In this document: in pieces, positions 1 to 5,290 of the stretch | Position numbering within the stretch: position 1 is the stretch's first letter | Layout: each line of letters starts with the position of its first letter | Origin: an uncultured Oscillospiraceae bacterium | GTDB taxonomy: Bacteria; Bacillota; Clostridia; Oscillospirales; Acutalibacteraceae | Direction: 5' to 3' | NCBI GenBank assembly: GCA_900549155.1 | Contig: URNF01000112.1 | Span: 1-6,889, forward strand | Length of the DNA stretch: 6,889 bases | Notes under the pieces: generated by a model | Databases searched by the model: none | What the model saw: the letters and a program-made list of their open reading frames with translations, nothing else | Told to the model about the DNA's origin: nothing | Position numbers and translations under genes: made by a program

Positions 1-86
1 CCCGCGGCCTGTACGGCACCCTGCGGTCCAACGTGAACGGCAAGTCGGAAAAAACCAAGGCGTTTTTGCGCAAAGAGCAATTTTGA
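1..86 (+). CDS. C-terminal fragment of an unidentified protein (5' end outside the window)
   Basis: An open frame enters the window (first full codon at position 3) and ends at the TGA at 84-86, giving about 27 residues that end in KEQF. The fragment is basic and polar (several Lys, Arg, Ser and Asn) with no recognisable motif, so I cannot name the protein. The reasons to call it coding are that the frame is open from the window edge and that its stop lies 13 nt before the GTG start of yerC, with the yerC ribosome binding site packed directly behind it. This is typical of two genes in one operon. It could still be a chance open frame, because 27 codons is short. Confidence 0.5.
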   Translation, partial: RGLYGTLRSNVNGKSEKTKAFLRKEQF

Positions 87-99
87 GGGAGGGATCACT

Positions 100-372
100 G
101 TGGTGGAACACAAGGTCGGTGCGGACATGATCGAGGATCTGTATGGGGTGCTGGCATCCGTGAAAACGGCAGACGACTGCCGCGCGCTGCTTGCCGATCT
201 CTGCACCCAAAAGGAAATAGAGCAGATGGCGCAGCGCATCCGCGCGGCACGGCTGCTCAAGGCGGGCAAGACCTATAACCAGGTGATCGAGGAGACGGAC
301 ATCTCCTCGGCGACGCTGTCGCGGGTGTCGCGCTGTCTGCAATACGGCGACGGCTACCGTCAGTACCTGTAA
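100..372 (+). CDS. yerC: YerC/YecD family TrpR-like DNA-binding protein
   Basis: A 90-residue protein of the TrpR (Trp repressor) superfamily, YerC branch, widespread in Firmicutes as a small predicted transcription regulator. The conserved core is visible: the block DLCTQKEIEQMAQR at about residues 33-46 and the helix-turn-helix at about 56-80, with TYNQVIEETDISSATLSRV as the two HTH helices and RCLQYG closing it. Length fits the family (about 90-105). Translation starts at a GTG at 100. A GGGAGGG ribosome binding site at 87-93 lies 6 nt upstream; the next codon is also GTG (103), so either could be used, while the first in-frame ATG (127) is too far from the site. The gene is probably co-transcribed with the gene ending at 86. 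No terminator is visible before the promoter at 399-427. The target operator and ligand are unknown; despite the superfamily name, there is no trp gene here to suggest tryptophan control. Confidence 0.9.
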   Translation: MVEHKVGADMIEDLYGVLASVKTADDCRALLADLCTQKEIEQMAQRIRAARLLKAGKTYNQVIEETDISSATLSRVSRCLQYGDGYRQYL

Positions 373-398
373 ATCCATATATTTGCGACGGATTTCGA

Positions 399-427
399 TT
401 TACAAACGCGGAAAAATCGTGTATACT
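399..427 (+). promoter_or_regulatory. Sigma-70/SigA-type promoter of the phosphohexomutase gene
   Basis: The -35 box TTTACA (399-404) and -10 box TATACT (422-427) each match the consensus at five of six positions and are separated by exactly 17 bp. Transcription would begin near 434, leaving a short leader of about 20 nt. That leader carries a near-perfect ribosome binding site, AAAGGAGGT (441-449), 6 nt before the ATG at 456. This suggests the mutase gene is expressed strongly and independently of yerC. Confidence 0.75.
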
Positions 428-455
428 GGCAGTAGACAGTAAAGGAGGTATACAC

Positions 456-2174
456 ATGGATCAGCACATTTTGGACAGCTATCGGCTGTGGCGCGAAAAA
501 GCGACAGAGGACGCGGATCTTTCCGCGGAGCTTTCCGCCATCGACGGCAACGAAAACGAGATCTATGAGCGGTTCTACAGAGAGCTGGAATTCGGCACGG
601 GCGGTCTGCGCGGCATCATCGGCGCGGGCGATAACCGCATGAATATCTATACGGTGCGCAGAGCAACACAGGGACTTTGCGACTATCTGAAGGCGCATTA
701 TGCTTCGTCGGCGGTGGCGATCTCCTATGATTCACGCCACAAGTCGGTGGAATTTGCCAAGGCGGCTGCGGCAAACCTTGCCGCAAACGGAATCAGAGCA
801 TATATCTATCCGCAGCTGGAGCCGACGCCGCTTTTGTCCTATGCGGTGCGGGCGCTGAACTGCCAGGCGGGCATCATGATCACCGCCAGCCACAATCCCG
901 CGAAGTATAACGGCTATAAGTGCTACGGCGCGGACGGCTGTCAGATGACCGACGCCGACGCAAACGAGGTGACGGACTATATCCGTCGCGTGGACGTGTT
1001 CGGTGCAAAAACCGTGTCCTATGCCGCAGCGGTCGCTGCGGGCGATATCACGGCGATCGGCGAGGACGTCATCGAGACCTATCTTGCCGAGGTCGAAAAG
1101 CAGCAGGTCAACGCCGGCATCTGTCGGCGTGTGCCGCTGCGCGTGGTGTATACACCTTTAAACGGCACGGGCAACCTGCCTGTGCGCGAAATTCTGCGCC
1201 GCATCGGGGTGCAGCGCGTGGCGGTCGTGCCGGAGCAGGAGCTGCCCGACGGCGATTTTCCGACCGCGCCCTATCCGAACCCCGAGATCCGCGAGGCGTT
1301 TGCCTGTGCGCTGAAGCTGGCGGAAAAGGAACAGCCGGATCTGCTTTTGGCGACCGATCCCGACTGCGACCGCGTGGGCATTGCGGTGAAAAAGGGCACG
1401 GAATATGTGCTCATGAGCGGCAACGAGGTCGGCTGCCTGCTCCTCAACTACATTTTGTCCTGCAAGAAAGCGGCGGGCACGCTGCCCGCTGATCCCGTCG
1501 CGGTCAAGACCATCGTCACGACCGACCTTGCCGCCCGCATCGCCGCAAAGTACGGCTGTGAGATGCGCGAGGTGCTCACGGGCTTCAAATATATCGGTGA
1601 GCAGATCGGCAGACTGGAAAAAGCGGGACATCCCGAACGGTATATCCTCGGCTTTGAGGAAAGCTATGGCTATCTGGCGGGGACATATGTCCGCGACAAG
1701 GATGCCGTGGTCGCGGCAATGCTCATTTGCGAGATGGCGGCTTTTTATCGCGAGCAGGGCAAATCGCTTCTCGATGTCTATGCGGCGCTTTGCGACGAGC
1801 TGGGGCATTTCAAGCATCTGCTGGTCAACGCCCAGTTTGAGGGCGCGGCGGGCATGAAGACCATGGCGGACATCATGGAACGGCTGCGCACCGACCGCCC
1901 GACGGCGATCGGCGGGCTGGCGGTCATCGGCTTTGCCGACTATCGCGCGTCCTTTTCCGAGGACTATGCCACGGGCAAGAAGGAAACGCTGGAGCTGCCG
2001 CAGTCCAATGTGGTGGCGTTCCGTCTTGAGGACGGCGCGGGCGTCATTTTCCGTCCGTCCGGCACCGAGCCGAAGGTGAAGGCCTATATCACCGCGACGG
2101 GCAGGAGCGCCGACGCGGCGGATGCGCTGGCGAAAACACTGGCGGACGCGGCGGGCGCGCTTCTGAAAGCGTAA
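456..2174 (+). CDS. pgcA: Phosphoglucomutase/phosphomannomutase (alpha-D-phosphohexomutase family)
   Basis: A cytosolic enzyme of 572 residues that interconverts hexose-1-phosphate and hexose-6-phosphate (glucose and probably mannose forms), feeding UDP-glucose synthesis or glycolysis. All four active-site elements of the superfamily are present in order. The phosphoserine loop TASHNPAKYNG carries catalytic Ser145; the metal loop DPDCDR (301-306) has three aspartates for Mg2+; the sugar-specificity loop GFEESYGYL is at 399-407; and the phosphate-binding loop RPSGTEPK is at 533-540. The N-terminal FGTGGLRG (46-53) is also typical. Length matches the B. subtilis PgcA (YhxB) type of about 570-580 residues, longer than the ManB/AlgC or GlmM types of about 450. 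The ATG at 456 follows a near-perfect ribosome binding site and a strong promoter, and the gene ends at a strong terminator, so it is probably a single-gene unit. Exact sugar preference cannot be read from the sequence. The symbol is by homology to Bacillus. Confidence 0.93.
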   Translation: MDQHILDSYRLWREKATEDADLSAELSAIDGNENEIYERFYRELEFGTGGLRGIIGAGDNRMNIYTVRRATQGLCDYLKAHYASSAVAISYDSRHKSVEFAKAAAANLAANGIRAYIYPQLEPTPLLSYAVRALNCQAGIMITASHNPAKYNGYKCYGADGCQMTDADANEVTDYIRRVDVFGAKTVSYAAAVAAGDITAIGEDVIETYLAEVEKQQVNAGICRRVPLRVVYTPLNGTGNLPVREILRRIGVQRVAVVPEQELPDGDFPTAPYPNPEIREAFACALKLAEKEQPDLLLATDPDCDRVGIAVKKGTEYVLMSGNEVGCLLLNYILSCKKAAGTLPADPVAVKTIVTTDLAARIAAKYGCEMREVLTGFKYIGEQIGRLEKAGHPERYILGFEESYGYLAGTYVRDKDAVVAAMLICEMAAFYREQGKSLLDVYAALCDELGHFKHLLVNAQFEGAAGMKTMADIMERLRTDRPTAIGGLAVIGFADYRASFSEDYATGKKETLELPQSNVVAFRLEDGAGVIFRPSGTEPKVKAYITATGRSADAADALAKTLADAAGALLKA

Positions 2175-2184
2175 AGAAAAAGAT

Positions 2185-2221
2185 AACGGGTGCGACACAG
2201 CAAAGTGTCGCACCCGTTTTT
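2185..2221. terminator. Bidirectional intrinsic terminator between converging genes
   Basis: A perfect inverted repeat: the left arm at 2185-2198 pairs with the right arm at 2205-2218 (core CGGGTGCGACAC against GTGTCGCACCCG), with a 6-nt loop AGCAAA. On the plus strand it is followed by TTTTT (2217-2221), and it sits 11 nt after the phosphohexomutase stop. On the minus strand the hairpin is followed by a T-rich run, the complement of AAAGAAAAAGAT at 2173-2184, just after the Nudix stop at 2226-2228. It should therefore terminate both genes. Confidence 0.9.
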
Positions 2222-2225
2222 AGCG

Positions 2226-2771
2226 TTATATTTTGTGTTGTTGTCTAAGCTGCCACACCTTCAAAATCGCTGTTTGCGTTTTCGCGTCGGGCAGCGCGCC
2301 GTCCATCACCATCTGCACGGCTTTTTCGAGCGGGATGCGTTCGACTTCCAAAAATTCGTCCTCATCGGGCTGCATGTTGCCCGCGTGCAGTCCCGTCGCG
2401 AGATACAGAAAAATGATCTCATTGAAATAGCCGGGAGAGGGATAGAGCATGCCGAGGGAGAGAAAGTTGTCGGCGGTGCAGCCCGTTTCCTCATGCAGTT
2501 CGCGCTTGCCGGTCGTGAGCGGATCCTCGCCCTTGTCGCGCTTGCCCGCCGGCAGCTCCAGCAGCAGCTCGCTGTATGGATAGCGAAACTGCCGCACAAA
2601 CAGCAGCTCGTCGTTTTCCGTCAGTGCCGCCACGCAGACGCCGCCGGGATGCTCGATCACCTCGCGGGCAGCAGTCTTGCCGTTCGGCAGCAGCGCCTCG
2701 TCCACCCGCAGGCGCAGGATGCGCCCCTCATAGACGGTGCGCTTTGCAACGGTTTTTTCGGTCAGATCCAT
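2226..2771 (-). CDS. Nudix hydrolase, probable ADP-ribose pyrophosphatase (NudF-like)
   Basis: A Nudix-superfamily hydrolase of about 181 residues that most likely cleaves ADP-ribose to AMP and ribose-5-phosphate, a cytosolic clean-up reaction. Numbering from the ATG at 2771, the full Nudix box is present: Gly76, five residues, Glu82, seven residues, then REL-H-EETG at 90-97 with the metal-binding glutamates. The signature ends in Cys98 instead of the usual aliphatic residue. The stretch YPSPGYFNEI, with Pro111 and Pro113 about 15 residues after the box, together with the preceding RQFRYPY and ELPAG segments, is typical of the ADP-ribose/NudF group. Two in-frame ATGs exist, at 2777 and 2771. 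The ribosome binding site (AGGAAG on this strand, complement of 2780-2785) lies only 2 nt from the first but 8 nt from the second, so I prefer 2771. The gene diverges from the M14 gene. Substrate is inferred from motifs only. Confidence 0.9.
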   Translation of the reverse strand: MDLTEKTVAKRTVYEGRILRLRVDEALLPNGKTAAREVIEHPGGVCVAALTENDELLFVRQFRYPYSELLLELPAGKRDKGEDPLTTGKRELHEETGCTADNFLSLGMLYPSPGYFNEIIFLYLATGLHAGNMQPDEDEFLEVERIPLEKAVQMVMDGALPDAKTQTAILKVWQLRQQHKI

Positions 2772-2847
2772 GTGCATAACTTCCTTTTGTCTGTACTTCT
2801 ATATACCGTTCTTGCCGCATACACCTATTGTATGGGAGTGAAACGGC

Positions 2848-3750
2848 ATGAAGAGCTTGATACAGCCGCAGCCTGCGGGCAGTGGCACAGTGCAGGGACT
2901 CATAGCGGCGCTTTGCGCGCGCTATCGCTTTTTACAGCGCGTTCCCGTCGGCGGCAGTGCCTGCGGGCGGGAGCTGACGGCGCTGATACTGGATTGCCCC
3001 GGTCCGCGTGCGACAGGGCGGGTGTTGTTTGCGGCGGCGTTCCACGGACAGGAGTGGATCACGGCGCTCATATTGCTGCGCTTTTTGGAAGAGCTTTGCG
3101 AAAATCTGCGCACGGGAAAAACCATGGCACAAGTCGAGGTGCGCCGCGCACTCATGGGGCGCACGCTGTTTTTCGTGCCGCTCGTCAATCCCGACGGCGC
3201 GGACATCGCGCTTTACGGCAGTGCGAGCGCGGGTGTCTATGCCGACAGCGTGCATGCGCGCGGCGGCGACATCCCCGGCAACTGGCAAGCAAACGCGCGC
3301 GGCGTGGACATCAACCACAACTTCGACGCGGGGTTTGACACGGAAAACGCCGACATGCCGACGGCACCCGCAGCGCGCCGCTTTCGCGGCACACACCCCG
3401 AAAGCGAGCCGGAAACGGCGTCGCTTTGCGCCCTTTGCCGACGGCAGCGGTTCCGTCATGTCACGGCGCTGCATACGCAGGGCGAGGAGATCTATTGGCA
3501 ATACGGCGCGCACACGCCCGTTGCCTCCCGCATGATGGCGGAAATTTTGGCGTCCGCGTCCGGCTATGTCACGGCAAAGCCCGACGGCGCCGCCGCCTTC
3601 GGTGGGTTCAAGGATTGGTTCATCGACACGTTCCATCGCCCCGGCTTCACCATCGAGATGGGACGCGGGGTCAACCCGCTGCCGGTCGAGCAGATGCCCG
3701 CGATCTATGAAAAGGCGCGGGAGATGCTGCTTTTGGATGCGATGTTATAA
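2848..3750 (+). CDS. M14 family zinc metallopeptidase (carboxypeptidase-like, possibly gamma-D-glutamyl-diamino acid peptidase type)
   Basis: A 300-residue single-domain M14 peptidase. Zinc ligands are recognisable as His66 and Glu69 in FHGQEW and His209 in ALHTQGEEIYW. The catalytic glutamate is Glu270 in FTIEMGRGVNPLP. NPDG (114-117) and ARGVDINHNFD (150-160) are further family blocks. The HTQGE-IYW and TIE-GRG-NPLP forms resemble the M14C group, which cuts peptidoglycan stem peptides, so cell-wall peptide recycling is a reasonable guess. In the substrate-binding block, the Asn-Arg pair of classical carboxypeptidases reads Asn156-His157. There is no signal peptide or extra wall-binding domain, so the protein looks cytosolic. 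The ATG at 2848 follows GGAG (2835-2838) at 9 nt. The stop overlaps the stop of the converging ECF-S gene by 6 bp. I see no convincing promoter in the roughly 76-bp gap shared with the Nudix gene. Confidence 0.85.
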   Translation: MKSLIQPQPAGSGTVQGLIAALCARYRFLQRVPVGGSACGRELTALILDCPGPRATGRVLFAAAFHGQEWITALILLRFLEELCENLRTGKTMAQVEVRRALMGRTLFFVPLVNPDGADIALYGSASAGVYADSVHARGGDIPGNWQANARGVDINHNFDAGFDTENADMPTAPAARRFRGTHPESEPETASLCALCRRQRFRHVTALHTQGEEIYWQYGAHTPVASRMMAEILASASGYVTAKPDGAAAFGGFKDWFIDTFHRPGFTIEMGRGVNPLPVEQMPAIYEKAREMLLLDAML

Positions 3751-4335
3751 ATACCGTTTGAGCGTTTTTCTGAGCACGGGATACAGCGCCGTTACCAGCA
3801 CCGCTGCCGCCGTCGTTTCCACAACGCCGTTGAGCGCCAGCGCCGTTTGCAGAATGGTTTTGAGGGTCGCGCCGAGGTTTAATGCGCCCGTGCCGAACAG
3901 CGAAATGGCGGACAGCACCAGTGCGGTGTTGGTCAGCGTGCCGAGCACGGCGGTGACAAGCGCCGCGACCGTTCCCGCCTTTTCGGGGGACAGGAAGCGC
4001 GAAAAAAGCTTGGAAAACCCGATGAAATACAGCCCCGCAAGCAGTCCCACCAGCATGCGCGGCACGACGGAAATGAGCGGGTTTAGGAAGATGGCGGCGT
4101 CGGCTGTGCCGTTTGCCAGCGCATAGAGCAGGCAGGTCACGCCCCACACCGTACCGAACAGCAGCCCGCGCTTCGGAAACAGCGTCGTGCCGAGCAGGAC
4201 GGGGATGTGCAGCGTGGTGATGCTCAAAAGTCCATAGGTGATGTAGCCCGTGTAGGGGATGAAGGTCAGCGCGATGATGATGGCACAGAACATCGCGGTG
4301 ATCGCAAGGGAGAAGGTGCTTTGCTTGGTTTTCAT
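3745..4335 (-). CDS. ECF transporter S component, probably for pantothenate
   Basis: A very hydrophobic protein of 196 residues with about six membrane segments (roughly 8-27, 33-52, 56-74, 86-110, 119-147 and 165-187). It fits the substrate-binding S component of an energy-coupling factor vitamin transporter (RibU/PanT/FolT-like fold; S components are usually 170-200 residues). The first helix carries an AxxxA motif (Ala14 to Ala18), known to contact the shared EcfT subunit. The block TLHIPVLLG (41-49) is typical of this family. No EcfA or EcfT gene is in the window, so it would use a shared energising module encoded elsewhere. It follows coaX on the same strand after 103 bp, which points to pantothenate (PanT-like); other vitamins cannot be excluded. 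The ATG at 4335 has a strong GGAGGA site (complement of 4341-4346) 5 nt upstream. Its stop codon lies inside the end of the M14 gene. Confidence 0.85.
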   Translation of the reverse strand: MKTKQSTFSLAITAMFCAIIIALTFIPYTGYITYGLLSITTLHIPVLLGTTLFPKRGLLFGTVWGVTCLLYALANGTADAAIFLNPLISVVPRMLVGLLAGLYFIGFSKLFSRFLSPEKAGTVAALVTAVLGTLTNTALVLSAISLFGTGALNLGATLKTILQTALALNGVVETTAAAVLVTALYPVLRKTLKRYL

Positions 4336-4350
4336 AATGTTCCTCCAACT

Positions 4351-4379
4351 GCCGCTCCCGACGGGATGCGGCGTTTTTT
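4351..4379 (+). terminator. Plus-strand intrinsic terminator in the ECF-S leader region
   Basis: Read on the plus strand, GCCGC-TCCC (4351-4359) pairs with GGGA-GCGGC (4363-4372) around a GAC loop and a single bulged T at 4367, followed by TTTTTT (4374-4379). The shape is that of an intrinsic terminator, but it faces against the two flanking genes, coaX and the ECF-S gene, which are both on the minus strand. On the minus strand the same hairpin has no T tract after it and ends 4 nt before the ECF-S ribosome binding site, so there it could instead influence translation or mRNA stability. Confidence 0.5.
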
Positions 4380-4438
4380 ATATTGCAAAAAGCGTCGTTT
4401 GCGGCTGGAGCGCTTTCGCTGTTCCGCCGTCGGACACC

Positions 4439-5206
4439 TTACTGCCGATTTTTTTCGAAAAGGATGCGCAATCCCTGCATGAGCAGATGCTCGTCATATA
4501 CCACCCGATGGCGGCAGCAGGGGGCGATCTCGCGCCCCAGCCCGCCTGTGGCAATGACGGTGGCTTCGCTGCCCATTTCCGCTTCGAAGCGGTCGCTCAT
4601 CCCGTCGATGAGCGCCGCCGTGCCGAACACTGCGCCCGACTGCATACATTCGACGGTGTTCCTGCCGATGGCGTGCGCGGGGGGTTCAAGCCGGATGCGG
4701 GGGAGCAGCGACGTTTTCGTGCTCAGCGAGTCCATGGCGGTGGAAATGCCCGCAAGGATCGCGCCGCCGCAGAAAGCGCCGTTTTTGTCCAGCACGGAAA
4801 CGGTGGTCGCCGTGCCGAGATCCCAGATGATGCAGGGCAGCGGATATTTGTCCAGCGCGGCGACCGCGCCGACCAACAGGTCTGCGCCGAGCTGTGCGGG
4901 ATCGTCGATGCGGATGTTGATGCCGCTTTTGATGCCGGGTGCGACCTGCAGCGGGGAGACACCTGTGATGCGCCACACCGCACCGCGCAGGCGGTGATCG
5001 AGCGGGGGCACGACCGAGGACAGAACGGCGCCGTCGATCGCGTGCACGTCCACACCGTGCAGCGCCAAAATGCTGCACAGGTCGATGGCATAGGAGTCCT
5101 CCATCTTGTTGTGATCGGTGGCAAGGCGGGACTCCATGATGAGCCGCTTGCCGTCAAACACGCCGACGGTGATGTTGGTGTTGCCCATATCCAAAGCCAA
5201 AAGCAT
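4439..5206 (-). CDS. coaX: Type III pantothenate kinase
   Basis: A 255-residue cytosolic kinase that phosphorylates pantothenate with ATP, the first step of coenzyme A synthesis; family members typically require a monovalent cation and are not feedback-inhibited by CoA. Motifs of the ASKHA-fold CoaX family are in place: the phosphate loop DMGNTN (6-11), GADLLVGA (107-114) with Asp109 as the expected catalytic base, DLGTATTVSVLD (129-140), GGAILAGI (147-154), GRNTVECMQSG (181-191) and the second nucleotide loop TGGLG (220-224). Length is normal (about 255-260). The ATG at 5206 follows AGGAG (complement of 5214-5218) at 7 nt and a strong promoter. The ECF S component lies 103 bp downstream on the same strand with no minus-strand terminator between, so the two are probably co-transcribed as a vitamin uptake and trapping unit. 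Confidence 0.95.
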   Translation of the reverse strand: MLLALDMGNTNITVGVFDGKRLIMESRLATDHNKMEDSYAIDLCSILALHGVDVHAIDGAVLSSVVPPLDHRLRGAVWRITGVSPLQVAPGIKSGINIRIDDPAQLGADLLVGAVAALDKYPLPCIIWDLGTATTVSVLDKNGAFCGGAILAGISTAMDSLSTKTSLLPRIRLEPPAHAIGRNTVECMQSGAVFGTAALIDGMSDRFEAEMGSEATVIATGGLGREIAPCCRHRVVYDEHLLMQGLRILFEKNRQ

Positions 5207-5225
5207 AACTAAGCTCCTCTCCGTT

Positions 5226-5255
5226 AGTATATACAGTATATCTTAATTTTGTCAA
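5226..5255 (-). promoter_or_regulatory. Promoter of coaX
   Basis: Read on the minus strand, a perfect -35 box TTGACA (5250-5255) is followed after 18 bp by TATACT (5226-5231), five of six to consensus. Transcription would start near 5219, giving a leader of little more than the ribosome binding site. The -35 box abuts and shares two T residues with the poly-T tract of the terminator at 5254-5288, and a short palindrome (5229-5241) overlaps the -10 region. Confidence 0.75.
5229..5241. repeat. Short palindrome overlapping the coaX -10 region (possible operator)
   Basis: ATATAC and GTATAT flank a single central base, forming a perfect 13-bp inverted repeat that covers the upstream half of the -10 box and part of the spacer. 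Its position would suit a repressor site. However, the arms are short and A/T-rich and the symmetry may simply reflect a repeated TATACT sequence (second copy at 5235-5240 on the minus strand), so this is a weak call. Confidence 0.3.
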
Positions 5256-5288
5256 AAAAGCAAGCGGACTATGTCCGCTTGCTTTTTT
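5254..5288. terminator. Bidirectional intrinsic terminator after the alpha-galactosidase gene
   Basis: A perfect 16-bp stem: AAAAAAGCAAGCGGAC (5254-5269) pairs with 5273-5288 around the 3-nt loop TAT. It begins 2 nt after the alpha-galactosidase stop codon (complement of 5291-5293). Read on the minus strand the stem ends in TTTTTT, as a terminator should; on the plus strand it also ends in TTTTTT (5283-5288), so it could block transcription either way. Its minus-strand T tract runs directly into the coaX -35 box. Confidence 0.9.
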
Positions 5289-5290
5289 GC

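Noticed and set aside
1158..2213. A 351-codon minus-strand open frame antisense to the phosphohexomutase gene
   Set aside because: The plus strand carries all four phosphohexomutase active-site loops. The antisense frame starts inside the terminator hairpin and has a skewed Arg/His/Ala-rich composition.
2778..2847. Possible divergent promoters in the Nudix/M14 gap (TATATA at 2800-2805, TATTGT at 2826-2831, TACAAT on the minus strand)
   Set aside because: None has a recognisable -35 box at 16-18 bp, so I could not support a promoter call on either strand, although one presumably exists for the M14 gene.
2190..3338. A 382-codon plus-strand open frame across the Nudix gene and into the M14 gene
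   Set aside because: It is antisense to a complete Nudix hydrolase and then out of frame with a complete M14 peptidase; it starts inside the terminator hairpin and its product resembles nothing known.
4351..4438. Vitamin riboswitch in the ECF-S leader
   Set aside because: Only one simple hairpin is seen, with no multi-helix junction or conserved core resembling the FMN, TPP, THF or cobalamin classes, and the gap is too short for most of them.
4259..5212. A 317-codon plus-strand open frame over coaX and the ECF-S start
   Set aside because: It is antisense to well-supported CoaX motifs, has no convincing plus-strand promoter, and its composition is that of an antisense shadow.
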